DNA of 64,000 bases from Hepsetus odoe (GCA_017165825.1 CM029393.1:1799020-1863019), one strand, 5' to 3'. Numbered from the stretch's first letter, positions 31,628-42,953 are shown. The notes: generated by a model not told the origin, from the letters alone. Numbers and translations are program-made.

Positions 31628-31762
31628 TGAACCTGCTTGATTGCAGTGACTGGGACAGTACCTTGCTCAAGGGTACCTCAGGGCACCCTACTGGTCTGGG
31701 ATACGAAACTATGACCTCACGATTGTGGGGCCAATTCCCTAACCACTAGGGCACCGCTTCCC
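31628..31762 (-). mobile_element. SINE family B, partial
   Basis: 'ACCTTGCTCAAGGGTACCTCAGGGCACCC' and 'CCAATTCCCTAACCACTAGGGCACCGC' are the inverted 5' half of SINE B. Confidence 0.7.
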
Positions 31763-31764
31763 TG

Positions 31765-32765
31765 AGACATTGGAAAAGCTCTTTGAACAACTCATAAATA
31801 TGAAGTGAAAAATGATTTGCCACCCTGAAGCAAAAACTAATTCCCTACTGATTTGTGGCTTTTGGCACCCATTCCACCTGCTGGCAAGTGTAAAATATAC
31901 AATTTTGTCATTTAAACTTATTAGGGCATACTAGCAAAGCATTAATGAAGCCACCTGGCACATTTAACCATGTTAACAATGCTTGTTCAGTTAACTAAGC
32001 TTGGACACAATGCCCTGAGCTAAAAAAAAAAAAAAAAAAAAAAATACATAGAAGAGGCAAAGGAAGAGATGTGGAGAAGCAGTCTAATAAAGTTTTAAAT
32101 AATGGACATTGGTGTAAAATGTTGACGGCAGGTTTTTTCTTTCCCTTTCCTTCCCAGAACGGGCCTCCTGCTATGACTGGTTGGGAAGGTATCAGTGTAA
32201 GTGCTGCCGGATGCAGTGTTTGTAAACAAGTTAATAATTCCCCAGGGCTTTGTTAATGATGAGGTGCTTCACAAAGCCCTAAATCCGCACTGACCCGCAG
32301 GTCCTCAAAAGGTCCAAAAATAAGGCGTCAGCTTTTTTCTCCTGAAAGAAACATTCTATCAGTCCAAGAGATCATCAATATCTGATGCCTGCAAGTTTTC
32401 TCTGCAGACACGTGTTTAGTGCCCATATGCGGCAATTTTAGTTGTGCACCAGAGCTATGAGGCTAATGCTGCCTATTGATAGACACCTCAGTGTTGAGCA
32501 AACTGTGTTTCATATTCAGCACATACTTGTTCTAATAATGTTGAGGGAACAACCCTTTTAGGACATCTCAATTAAACATGCTGACGTGGTTTCCAGAGGT
32601 GGTGATTCATAAAGTACTAATAAGTGTGTTGAGCTATTTTTTATTCTGATGACCTTTATGTTTATTCCCTATACTATAACATACATATCTGTTTTTTATC
32701 CTTCATATTTAGTCAAATGTATGATAAAGTGTATAATGATTAATCTAATTGCGTATGAATGTTAA
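31765..32765. other. Single-copy DNA; 32160-32560 possibly conserved noncoding
   Basis: An A-run lies at 32022-32043. 32160-32560 is less AT-rich and free of recognised repeats. Short inverted words (GGGCTTTGT ... ACAAAGCCC at about 32244 and 32271) could form a hairpin. No exon is supported. Confidence 0.35.
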
Positions 32766-32769
32766 CAAC

Positions 32770-33140
32770 ATGTGCCCAAGAGTAGATTGTGTGTGTGGTA
32801 TGTGGAGCAGGTGTTTCCTCTAAATGGATGTTTCAGACAAACAAAACCAGAGGGCTGTCTGACTGACCCCTGAAATTAACTGCTCAGCAAATTGCATTGC
32901 AAGGTGTTGCAAGATAAGGGGGACCATTGTAAACTGATTTTTTTGTCCAGCCACAACTGTCTGGGACATTCCAACTTATAAAAACCCTCGGCACACCATT
33001 GTTAGGGGCCAGTTATTGGAGTGATTCCATAGTGCTGGCCTTCAGCAGAACTGTGACTGTAACTCTCTGAATGAAAAAGACTTTTCTATGTAAGGACTTT
33101 TTCATATCATTCTCACCAGAATAATTTCCACAACACATAT
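32770..33140 (+). promoter_or_regulatory. TATA-containing promoter-like block or old LTR
   Basis: CTTATAAAAACCC at about 32977 is a good TATA box. About 85 bp further on comes AACTCTCTGAATGAAAAAGAC, which looks like an LTR U5/poly(A) region with AATGAAA. Alternatively, ATGAAAAAGACTTTTCTAT followed by GTAAGG could be a short first exon. I cannot identify any downstream exon or LTR termini, so both readings are weak. Confidence 0.3.
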
Positions 33141-33144
33141 ATTT

Positions 33145-33800
33145 TATATTTATATATTTAGAGCATGCTTTTTACTTTTGTGTGATTGCATATGCATTTG
33201 CACTTTTTTGCACCATCATTGAACTTATTTCAACATCAAGACCGATTTTAAACTTAATGGACATGAACACACATTAAAGACAAACCCTTAAGGAAACAGA
33301 AGAAAAGGAGGATCAACTAATGTCCATTATTATCAGTGGGGCTTAAATATTTTAACAGGTTTAAGTTTTGAAAGTTTTTTAAATATATCAATATGGGCTA
33401 AGGTAGTTAGTTTGCACAGCTGGTAAAAATATCCTTCATTAAGCAAGTTTTTACATTTATACATTTATTTTCCTGCCAAGAGGGAGAGCAGGGTATATAT
33501 TAATAGTCTGATGTCAGTTATATGTGTATGTTCAATGCAAGAAAGCCTTAGAAATTCATAAAAACATAACTGAAATAATGAAATACTTTTCATTATTGTT
33601 TAACATTCAGCAAAATGATTTCATAGTGAAATAAAAAATATAATAAATATATTTTTTTATGAAAATAACCAAAGGAGGCAAAGAATAAACAAAAATATAT
33701 AAGGAGCAAAAAATATTTTTTACTTGTCATTGCATTTTTAACTAGATTTCTAGATTTCTCAGTTGTCTGGCTGATGAAATTATCCGGCTGATTATCTGGC
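33145..33800. other. Unassigned AT-rich DNA
   Basis: No supported feature. Confidence 0.3.
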
Positions 33801-33803
33801 TGA

Positions 33804-33965
33804 TGAGTGGTGGTGGTCTAGTGGTTGATGAAGGACCTATGGACCAAGAGGTCGCAGGTTTGAATCCCACCTCCAGCATTACCACCTTTGGGTTCCGAAA
33901 CAAATCCTTAGCCCCAAGTTGCCCCAGGGGGACTGTGCCTTCATCAGGTAAATGTCGTAAATGCA
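33804..33965 (+). mobile_element. tRNA-derived SINE, family A
   Basis: GTGGTGGTCTAGTGG head, AGGTCGCAGGTTTGAATCCC B box, CCCCAGGGGGACTGTGCC body, ending GTAAATGTCGTAAATGC. Copies also at 44814, 57137 and 59271. Confidence 0.75.
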
Positions 33966-33969
33966 AAAA

Positions 33970-35005
33970 CTTGCAACTGCACCTCTGTTTTTACATTTAA
34001 CAAAAGTACAGAAAAAATAAAGTTTCTTTTATAGATAAACATATATCCAACCTTGTCGGTAATAACATATACACGCTTTGTCAGATTGCTGGACCATTCA
34101 GCTTGGTTAAGTGTGAGGTGAGTGTCTAAAGTTTTGCAGTGTACTTTAGGCTGACTGGTTGATTGCAGGCTTTTATTACTTATAGTTTCATTGGCCTTGT
34201 AGTTTCATTGCAAAGCTGAGTAAGCAAACTTCTGATCCCAGACATGTCCTGGCTCGCTGCCTTTGGGAGGAGGGAAAATGGGTTCTCTTGATCTATCACA
34301 GTAAAACAAGATGAAGTAAAATGCCACAGTAGTTGTTATGCCCTGGAGTACGAAACGGTCATCATATCTGAGTTGAACTGCTTGTCCTGTCCTGTCAACA
34401 TGCATGTCAGGGTCACACTGCATCTTCTCCTGATAACACACATCACTGCTGTCAGGACTGCCCACCTGTCGTCATGGAAACTGATCAACCCTGGTATCTG
34501 TGAGCAGGTGTGTGCTTCTCTCTAGTGAGCAAAGATGTCTCTCTGAAACATGACAAAGCACGAGCAGAAAGCAACAGCTGTTCCTCAAACTGCCACAGCC
34601 ATCCCTCTGTCACTTACCTGCACTAAGGAAAAAAGTATAATTCAGAACTAAGAATGTGAAATGCAGAATCAGAAATTACATTTAAATATTATTATTATTA
34701 TCATTGTTGTTGTTGTACATTAAAGTCATATGACATGATGATGACAATCTTTATTGTTACTAAGAATAAATTATGTATTTATTTTTTTCAGTTTGCCTGT
34801 ATCTGTCTCATACCAAGGATGCTGTACATCAGGAGGTTCACTGGTCCATTAACATCACTCAGCCAAATAACAACCTGGCGATCAATAGATGAGCTGAATC
34901 TAAAAAACATATAAAACTATAAAAAAAATGTTAGTTGATAGGTTACAATTATGAGTTAAAATTAAGCCTAATATTTTAATGATAAAAATATAGACAAAAC
35001 CTAAG
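33970..35005. other. Unassigned DNA
   Basis: No gene recognised. 34200-34620 is repeat-poor and slightly GC-richer than its surroundings. Confidence 0.3.
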
Positions 35006-35009
35006 AAGG

Positions 35010-35195
35010 TTAAGGGTTTGAAGCCCAAACCAGTAGGTTGCTCTGAGGTACCCTTGATCAAGGTACCCTCCCCATCACTGCTCCCTAGGCACTTTAAACA
35101 GCTGCCCTCTGCTGCACGGTCTGTATGGGTAAAAAGCAGAGGCTGAATTTCATTTGTGGTTCACAATGACAAAAAATATTATTTTTCACTTTAAA
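35010..35195 (+). mobile_element. SINE family B, 5'-truncated
   Basis: AGTAGGTTGCTCTGAGGTACCCTTGATCAAGG through CACAATGACAAAAAATATT. The head is lost. Confidence 0.7.
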
Positions 35196-35199
35196 AAAA

Positions 35200-36895
35200 A
35201 AAAACGAAATAAATAAATTATATAAAATATATATAGCGCTGAGGCCAACTCACCACTCTTGTTTGTCAATTGTTTTCTTTACTTCTGGATTTCCACGCAA
35301 GTGGCTGAGGTTCATGGTTTCTTTCAATCACCATTATATTCAATAACCATTATACAATCACTGTATATGGAGTGATAACTGCAGGTGTAGTGGGTGCTTT
35401 CACATTGATTTCAGCTGCAGTGAGCATTGCGTTCAATAAAATAATACAAGGCTATGCTGATTTCACATCGGACTAGTGATTGCAGCTTTGTTCCACAGAA
35501 AAGAACAACCACTCACCATGTGAGTTTTCTCACATTTTTTTTTTTTTTTTTTTTTAAGTCTGTGAAATTGTAAGCCTGTGTAAACACTATGTGGTTGCTG
35601 AAGCTCAGGAGGTGGAAGTGCAAGATATGGAGCAATAGTGTGGATGGGGAATGCATAGCCCTGTTCAATAGTGAATAATTGCTATAACTGTCTGGGTGTA
35701 ATATTTTACACACAATGTAGATGGATTTTTCTTCATTTCCTTTGAATGCTTGCAGTTTCTATTGGATTGCACATTAAATCAGTGGTTCCCCAACATTTTG
35801 CTGCATGGACTCCCTTTTGTACATATGATTATTTTCAAAACTACTCTTGCAACTCACCTCCACAATCCCTGGGATTGTGCTCTTAAGGAACAGATGTAGG
35901 TTTAGTAAAACTAATCTGTTGAGCAGAACAGTTTATGGGGTTTTTTTCTGAAGAAATCAACTGGCTTGTCTTTGAGCTCTGGATGTGATGTTTTGTTGCT
36001 GCACACCTCCTGCCAGAGCTCCAAGCCTCCTCTTTTGGGAAGTCGAAAGATAAAATGCCTAAAGCCTTCTGGTTTCTTGCTTATATCTATACCACAGATT
36101 AAGTTATTAGAGTTATTATTGACCAACATGACAAAAGTTGTCTGATGAGTGAAAATCTTTAACTGGGACTTATTAAAAGTTAGAATAAAATCTTTTTGCT
36201 TGTCATGTGAAAACAACCCATTTGTCATTTATGGTAATTTCACAATAGGGGAAGGGAGAGCAGGATATTAGTTGCAGGTTGGAACTCTGCAGGACACTAG
36301 ATTGACATGGGCAGGATGAAACCTGAATATATATTTCTGTTGTTCTGAAGTGTTCGGATTGCTGTGTAAGATATTCCATCACTGCAGTGGTGTAACAACT
36401 GGCCTGATCCAATCCAATGTTCAAAACGGTCTCAACTAGCTCAGGGTTAACTCCAGTCTGCAAAAAGCAAACAATAGGTTTTATAGTATGCCTAAATGGC
36501 GATGCGGCTATTATTTAAATTCCTTTGTCGCCACAGCATTAAAACCAGCCCTGAAGTTTGCAGTTATTCTCAGCTTGAGATTGCTGAGTCATGTTCTCTA
36601 AAGGGCTAAGGCCACTCCTTGCTGAAAGTGTTGATGGAAGAGGAAAATATGGTAATAACTACATGACTCGACAGAATCTTTTTAAGCTGCTAGAAGGTGG
36701 CCCAATCCTTTATTCGCTCAGATACTGGGTTTTAGAGGTTCAGGTACCAAATGAAGCTCAATACAGACCTGCAGATTTTTTTCTTCCCATGTTCTACTCA
36801 CTTAGTTGGTATTTGGGGCAGGGGGTTAGAGTGGGATTGTGGGAAAATAGAATACACAGTCCAGTGACTATATATATATATATATATACACACAC
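35200..36895. other. Unassigned DNA
   Basis: A T-run at about 35537-35556, and TA/CA alternation at 36871-36897 just before the next transposon. No exon is supported. Confidence 0.3.
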
Positions 36896-36897
36896 AA

Positions 36898-37330
36898 ACA
36901 GTACTGTGCAAAAGTTTTAGGTGTGAAAAAATGCTGTAAACAAAGAATACTTTCAGAAATATAAATAATGATTGTTTATTTTTATCCATTTACAAAATGC
37001 AAATCGAGCGAACAAAAGAAAAATCAAAATCAGATCAATATCTGGTGTTACTACCTTTTGCCTTCAAACCAGCATCAGTTCTTCTGGCCCCCACAGAGCC
37101 CTGATCTCAACATCATCCAGTGTGTCTGGATCACATGAAGAGACAGAAGGATGTGAGGAAGCTACATCCACAGAAGATCTGTGGTTAGTTCTCCAAGATG
37201 TTTGGAACAACCTACCAGCCGGGTTCCTTCAAAAACTGTGTGCAAGTGTACCTAGAAGAACTGATGCTGTTTTGAAGGAAAAGGGTGGTCACACCAAATA
37301 TTGATTCCATTTTTGAAAGCATTCTATATA
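36898..37330 (+). mobile_element. Tc1/mariner-derived element, copy 4, right end lost
   Basis: Left end CAGTACTGTGCAAAAGTTTTAG. The interior keeps CCCCCACAGAGCCCTGATCTCAAC, which encodes the PPQSPDLN-type motif around the last catalytic region, and the transposase C-terminus. The right TIR is deleted and the sequence ends in GAAAGCATTCTATATAAG. Confidence 0.75.
37130..37304 (+). pseudogene. Tc1-type transposase C-terminal remnant
   Basis: Reads TSTEDLWLVLQDVWNNLP and ends KEKGGHTKY, the C-terminus of a Tc1-family transposase. The upstream SPDLN motif lies in another frame. Dead remnant, near-identical to 6576-6758. Confidence 0.75.
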
Positions 37331-37334
37331 AGCA

Positions 37335-37555
37335 GTAAATAAAACACAAGACAAAAAAGACTAACTTATAAACCCATAGAGACATGGGGGTATTTTAAAG
37401 ATCAGGATTTCTCAGTCCAGCTCTGATAACTTAAGCCAAAACTCAAGTCAAACCATTAAAAAATTCCAGAATTTTACAATAAAACATAGTAATAAAAAAA
37501 ATAAAAAAACACACACATGGACAGGAAAACAAGAACAAAAACAACACAGGCAAGG
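37335..37555. other. A-rich spacer
   Basis: AT/A-rich sequence with no recognised feature. Confidence 0.3.
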
Positions 37556-37558
37556 TGT

Positions 37559-37992
37559 TGTCACGTGTGTTGGGTTTTGGGCACGCTAGAGGGCGCTCTC
37601 TGTCACGTGTGTTGGGTTTTGGGCACGCTAGAGGACGCTCTCGGTCACATTTAGGGTGTTTGTCACATACAAGGTGTTATGGGTACGCTAGAGGGCGCTC
37701 TGTTCTGACTAAGCACACCTGATCCCCTGCGGGCAGGTGTGCATCATTGGGGCTGACTATTTAAGCCCCGATGAGTCAGAACAGAGCGCGGCTCATTAGA
37801 TAGGCTATGCCTGCATGTAATGGTGGTTTTTGTCAGTCAGTCAGTCAGTCAGTCAGTCAGTCAGTCAGTCACCTGAGTAGTAACTGCAGTCTGAGTTCTT
37901 GTTTGTTTGTGTTTTCTCCTTTGTTTAATAAACTTCTGTTCTGAACCCCTGGCTCGGACCTGACGTCCCTCCGGTACCACACCACCGTTACA
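37559..37992 (+). mobile_element. Solo LTR, 434 bp, with perfect 5-bp target duplication
   Basis: TGTCACG...CCGTTACA flanked by GGTGT at 37554-37558 and 37993-37997. 42-bp repeats start at 37561 and 37603, with a shortened one at 37645, and contain CACGTG E-boxes at 37562-37567 and 37604-37609. 16-bp arms at 37695-37710 and 37774-37789 surround CACACCTG / CAGGTGTG and GGGGCT..CTATTTAAGCCCC. Next come a (GTCA)10 run and TTTAATAAAC. Same orientation-independent structure as 24381-24848. Confidence 0.8.
37831..37871. repeat. (GTCA)n microsatellite within LTR
   Basis: Ten GTCA units between the TATA region and the poly(A) signal. The other LTR copies lack this run, so it is a private expansion. 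Confidence 0.9.
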
Positions 37993-37997
37993 GGTGT

Positions 37998-39790
37998 AAT
38001 TATATGTGTATACTCTTTACACAGTTAAATACCACATACTGCACTGCAAAGATAGTTCAGAAATGGTTTGAAGGATATAAAAAGTTCAAGGAGTTCCTAC
38101 TTGGTTTAAAATGTCAAACATCAAAGCACACCTTCAAAGATTTGTCCATGCCTCAACAACTCAGATCTGGAACCTACACAATATTAGGCAGGCATTTTTA
38201 AATGTTATAGCTGATCAAATTACATGTGGCATGGACTGGACGTTAAGGTGAGAAACAGTTAAAATAAAAAATATATTAATTTATATGATAAATATTTATA
38301 CATTTTAAACTATTTATACATTTTACATGTGCTTTTCACAACATCAGCCTTTCCAATATTAATACTGCAGAAAGCTAAAATATGCAAATGAGTAAATAAT
38401 TCATTCATAAACTCTAAATAATTTTAGACCTTTTATATTCCAAAAAAGTGAGAATATGGGCACTTCAATATATTTAAAGGCATTTCAAATCACAATACGT
38501 AGAAGGATAATTGCAATAATTTGCACATATTAAGCAGCCCTATTATTGGCCAATAAATGCCAGGTGTTCCGTAAGGCAAATCTTTTACAAAGTTTTTACC
38601 AGCACTGGATGAGAATCTTCAAGGCAGTTCCAAACAGAAAAAAAGCAGAGAAAAACCGGAATGCCAAGACATTAATTAAGTTCACCTAGGCTACATGGCC
38701 AATTATTCCTGCTGAGGAAGAGGAGACCACCGAATGTCTACAAATGAAAATCGACAGCTCTGACCTCAAATTATGCAAATGCATTCCATTATACTGAGGG
38801 GCTACTCAGGCCATGCTATGGGCTGCACTTGCTTCAAAGAATAGGCCTGCAGAGAGAAAATGCTTTGTGGGAGTTCAAAGACGCTTCACATTACATGGAG
38901 CCACTGAGTTCCTTCCACTCACTGTAGAGTCTCTGAAGGCATTAAGGTTATTGATAAAAGAAAAGCTGGAGATATGATCCAGCAAGCTCTGATCTCTCCA
39001 CTGCTTTTTGAAAAGCATTGAAATGGTGTTTTCTGATATCATAGTTTCACTCTCACTGACCTGAACGCCGGCAGCCAATCAGGGACTGGGTCCAGGCTTA
39101 CTCCATCTCCAGGCCTCTGCAGCGACATCATCATTACGCAAGTGGTACATACACACTGCTATTTATAGCAACAGAACTGCTGGGGGGAGCAAGCATGGGA
39201 GCGGATCACCCAGCACAAGGAATAACAGGTCAAATTTGGTTGAAAATGTCTGAAATTGAGTGATATAAATATTGCATTCATGCAACAAACTGAAATGTCA
39301 TTAATCCTTAACAATAACTTCAAATGTAGTGTTTTGGACCTCGGCTGTCCTGTTCACAAGGATATAATAATCCTTTATTTGTAATCCCACGAATGATATC
39401 ATCACGGATATCATTCCAGACATACGGTTTTAAAGATATTCTGCTTTTACAGGCAATAAACATAGTTTAGAATCATTATTTTGCACACTCAGATCTGCTT
39501 CTGTTACATGAACTTATTATATTGTTTTTTCGGATTTGAGATATGCCTCTGTTACATATCATAATCATAATGTTTAATCATTGTTTTGCCACTCTGGTAT
39601 TCTCCTTTTACATGCCCTAATAGGTGGATACAACCTATGGAGTTACTTTAGTAATATTATGATTGCAGAAATTTGGATTCCCTCATTAATAAAATTTTTT
39701 AAAAAAATAGTACAAAAAAATATGTTCTGGTGTTTATTGCTTAGTGAGGGGAAATAGCAAGAAAAATTATGAAAATCATAATCCATTTTT
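37998..39790. other. Unassigned DNA upstream of HDAC11
   Basis: No repeat is recognised in most of it. 38590-39200 is repeat-poor. No exon with a convincing homologue was found. Confidence 0.35.
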
Positions 39791-39839
39791 TTTTGAGCAC
39801 GAGGTGTGAGTGAGTGTGATTTTTTGTGAACCGTCAACT

Positions 39840-40034
39840 GCGTCTGACGTCATCAGGCGGAGCGCGGAAACAGGACGATCAGAATTGCAGGTCAAGGGTT
39901 TTCTGACAGCCTGCAAACATAAGGATGCCAACGCAAACCAAATTACATTTGAGAAAATGTCAAGGTGCTTCCCTGGTTTAATAAACGACAGAAAGGACGG
40001 AGAGCAGTCTCACCGTAGACAGGAGAGAACTATA
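39840..40034 (+). promoter_or_regulatory. Upstream promoter candidate of HDAC11 (CRE-containing)
   Basis: A perfect palindromic cAMP-response element TGACGTCA lies at 39845-39852 within a locally CpG-richer stretch (CATCAGGCGGAGCGCGG). It is about 185 bp upstream of the first possible HDAC11 ATG. There is no TATA box at a useful distance. Role inferred from position and motif. Confidence 0.5.
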
Positions 40035-40045
40035 ATGGCTAGCAG
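40035..40045 (+). CDS. hdac11: HDAC11 exon 1a (alternative first coding exon)
   Basis: HDAC11 is the only class IV histone deacetylase: a zinc-dependent enzyme of nucleus and cytoplasm that removes acetyl groups and, much more efficiently, long fatty-acyl groups from lysine. This exon supplies ATG GCT AGC AG, a start in good context (A at -3, G at +4) followed by GTGAGT. The two leftover bases join the T of exon 2 to make Ser, giving MASSSHQTELY. With this exon, the six exons seen here give 166 codons without a stop, about the N-terminal half of a family near 350 residues long; the rest is past the right edge. A second candidate first exon (40390-40424) has the same phase, and I cannot tell which is used. 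Confidence 0.55.
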
Positions 40046-40243
40046 GTGAGTGTAGGATGTTTTGCAACGGGTTTCTTCCAAACTCTTCGCTCAGTGAGCT
40101 CTTACGGCTTCGAGACCGTGAAGAAAGAACCCCATTAATAATGCTTACATTAAAAAACGCCGAGATGGTGTGAGATATCCAAACGACTCGCCAAGACGAA
40201 AATATTTTCTCCAAAAGAGTGTTGCGTCTTATAAATTACTGCA

Positions 40244-40284
40244 GCGCATGCGCAGCAGTGGCGGGGATTCATGGGAATTGTAGT
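40244..40284. promoter_or_regulatory. Second promoter candidate: NRF1 and ZNF143-like sites
   Basis: 40244-40253 is GCGCATGCGC, the perfect NRF1 palindrome. 12 bp later, 40265-40284 reads on the minus strand ACTACAATTCCCATGAATCC, very close to the ZNF143/THAP11 site. This pairing is typical of TATA-less vertebrate housekeeping promoters. It sits 110-150 bp before the second HDAC11 start, so transcription probably begins near 40300. Confidence 0.65.
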
Positions 40285-40389
40285 TTTACAGCCATAACGC
40301 GGGTTAAAGCACACAGGGCACTTTTTAAAATGGGATGTGCCTTCTCTTTTTTATTTGCTCAAGCTGAAAATTGGGATGCAGTGCTCAAC

Positions 40390-40424
40390 ATGTCCAATAA
40401 AGAGAGTTCAAAAGGAAACAAGGG
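40390..40424 (+). CDS. hdac11: HDAC11 exon 1b (alternative first coding exon)
   Basis: ATG at 40390 (A at -3) begins MSNKESSKGNKG and ends at a strong donor GTAAGT. The exon leaves two bases (GG) that join T of exon 2 as Gly, in the same phase as exon 1a. The protein would start MSNKESSKGNKGSHQTELY, lysine-rich and 8 residues longer than with exon 1a. The NRF1/ZNF143 cluster just upstream makes this a strong candidate for the main start, while 1a would be an upstream alternative. Confidence 0.6.
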
Positions 40425-40621
40425 GTAAGTATAAAATAGTAATAATACATTAGTGAAAAAAATGTTTAAAGGAAAAAAGCCACATTCAAATTGGACAATT
40501 CCTTATTTAATATATGCAATTATAAATCTGCATTAATAATGTGGTATTATTAAATGTAGTGACATATAGATAAAAACTGTCATAGTCATATACTTATTTT
40601 TGTCCTCCTTTTTTTGTCCAG

Positions 40622-40770
40622 TTCACACCAGACAGAGCTGTATGTCCAGATTTCAACAAAATGCCTGCCAATTGTTTATTCTCCGGAGTATAACATTACC
40701 TTTATGGGTCTTGAGAAGCTCCACCCCTTTGATGCTGGGAAATGGGGCAAAGTCATTCACTTTTTAAAAG
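40622..40770 (+). CDS. hdac11: HDAC11 exon 2
   Basis: 149 bp between TTTTTGTCCAG and GTAATT. Encodes ...LPIVYSPEYNITFMGLEKL and HPFDAGKWGKVIHFLK, the hallmark N-terminal block of HDAC11 (numbering from exon 1a: about residues 4-53). In deacetylases this block forms the start of the alpha/beta fold and the L1 rim of the active-site channel. It begins with SHQTELYVQISTKC, which is variable among species. Both alternative first exons splice into it in frame. Confidence 0.95.
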
Positions 40771-40971
40771 GTAATTCCACCTCACAGATGGGGAAAGAAA
40801 GGCCCTTTGAATGTTCAAGTCACTATAAACTGATCAGCCAACTATTGAAAGCCATGCTCCAAAATCTTGGCTGCAGCCAAGGCCCCAAAGATTTTTTCTA
40901 ATTGCAACTTTAAAATCTAAATGCTGCTTTGTCTTTCAATCAAAAACAGATTTGAAAATACTGATTAGTCA

Positions 40972-41300
40972 AGTCAAGTAGGTTTTTATTGTCATTTCAA
41001 CAATATACACAGTACATCGTGAAATGAAACAATGTTCCGCCAGGACCCAGGTGCTACACATAAGATGACATCTAACATTACATAGAACACAAGACAAGTC
41101 AAGTGCAGACAAGGTTACAAAGAACAATTGCAAAGACAGGGACATTCATCCGCCGAGAGCCAGGCAGTATGAGCATGAATATGGGTGGAACAGAGTGGCA
41201 TTGTATTGTAACTAGACCGTACAGAGTATCAGTCTAATGAGCAGCATTGTTAAAAAAAGTGCGGCATACAAATGAAATAGTAGATAATGGTGTAATGTGG
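40972..41300. repeat. Interspersed repeat C (HDAC11 intron 2)
   Basis: TCAAGTCAAGTAGGTTTTTATTGTCATTTCAAC, of which the first 20 bases match 12810-13250, then CAGGACCCAGGTGCTACACATA and ACATTCATCCGCCGAGAG. Diverged, same family. Confidence 0.6.
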
Positions 41301-42953
41301 CTCAGCAAACATTGATTTGATAGTTAAACCTGAAAGCTTAAAGTGGTTCAGCTGCTTACTAGCAGGTGGATTTCACAAATTCACTACAGTCCTGAACAAA
41401 TATAGTACAAATTCTGGGCAATGCCTTATTAATTCCATGTGTGAACAAAGCAGCTATTTTTTTCTGAGAATTCCTGGTGAGTGAGTGGGCATGTTGATGA
41501 TATTATCATGCGACTGGCATGAAGCTGGAAGAAACTATAAAGCTGAGGTGGAAGAAGATGGTAATTTACACAAAGGCACCAAAGAAAATGCCAAAATTGA
41601 GAGACATGAAGACATTTGGGAAGTTTTTTTTGGTAGGAGCTTCTGCTGAAATCGTCAGACAAAATCAAATAAAGTCTAGAAACTCTGTTTATGACCCAGT
41701 TACCAGCTGATTCCTTGATCGTCATGTCCTGCCTCCTGCACACTGTACCCAAGTGCCACTTTAACTACATAGACTATTCCCAGCAAGTGAGAACACATCC
41801 AGCATAAAACAATTCCTCCAGTGTGCTACAAGTTTAAAAGAACAATCCTAGATAACATCCAGACCTTTATTCTTTACACACTGTCTGGGGTCGAATTATA
41901 AACACAGCATCATACGCAACAGAAGGAAAAGTGCACTAAATAATGTCAGGTATATCCAAAATGTAAACTTAACACAAGATTTTGGAGTTTTTGAAACATT
42001 AGTTAGTACACATTTGAAATATAGGGACAAGAACTGTAATATAGACTCATTACAATTTGTATTTATTTTTTTTAAAGCTGATTTATCCAATGCCACTTCT
42101 CACTTAAGTTGCACAATTGCAAGAAATTACAGTTAGATATTTTTCCCTAATTATGAAGCTTTAAGCCACACACACACACACACACACGGCTAACAAATGT
42201 TGCAGAAAAACAGATACACTACAGTGTACTGGTACTGGTTAACAAAGTGTACCCATGGGCTGTGGGAGTTTGTCAGGGAGGGGGTTGAAAAGACTAGGAA
42301 GGAGGGAGAGTTGAAGGGATGGAGGGAGCAAAAGGGGCCAGGCAGAGATAAGGAGGGAAGCTGAACCCAGGAGTGGCAAAGGGAGCAGGTAAAATCCTCT
42401 GGCTTTGAGTGCAAGGTCAGAAGAAGTGTGCAACTCCGTCTGTACTTCAGATAAACTCGTACGCAATAAAGCCCCATCTCCTCATGGCCTTATTTATCAG
42501 CAGAGCACCACACCATCCACATCAGCACCACTTTGTTAAAGTTAGTGCAGAGACGACTTGTCAAGCTCTATAAAGTAATTACTGAGAAACTTTAAGGAAA
42601 TATTCTAATTAATATTTTCACATTTCACATTCCTTAACCCTTAGAGGTTGTGGGTATATTCGGAAAAAAGTAGTGAAGGATGTGAATAATGTTATCTTAG
42701 TAAGCAGAAGCAGAATTATTTTGTTATTTATTTTGTTTATTATACATTGGATTTAACTGAAAGTTAAGTGGACATTTTTAGACTGAAATAGATGTGAAGA
42801 TTTGAAAAATACAAGTTACTGAATGAAAAACAAATGTAATTGTCACTTAGCATAACTATGATATTAATTTTGTAACTGTATGGTATGGCATATTCCCCTT
42901 GTATCTTTTTACATATCCTTCTGAGCAGAAACCTCTTTTTGGTTTGTCCACAG
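41301..42953. other. HDAC11 intron 2, remainder
   Basis: A (CA) run at 42171-42187. No other transposon or exon is recognised. A purine-rich stretch lies at 42270-42370 (GGGAGGGGGTTG..GGAGGGAGAG). Confidence 0.45.

Noticed and set aside
39810..40049. 79-codon ORF upstream of and overlapping HDAC11 exon 1a
   Set aside because: It begins at a non-ATG codon and ends in the intron. Only its last codons from ATG 40035 can be coding.
40219..40428. Whole 69-codon ORF as the HDAC11 first exon
   Set aside because: Its 5' part covers the NRF1 and ZNF143 sites and is probably promoter; only the part from ATG 40390 to the donor is proposed.
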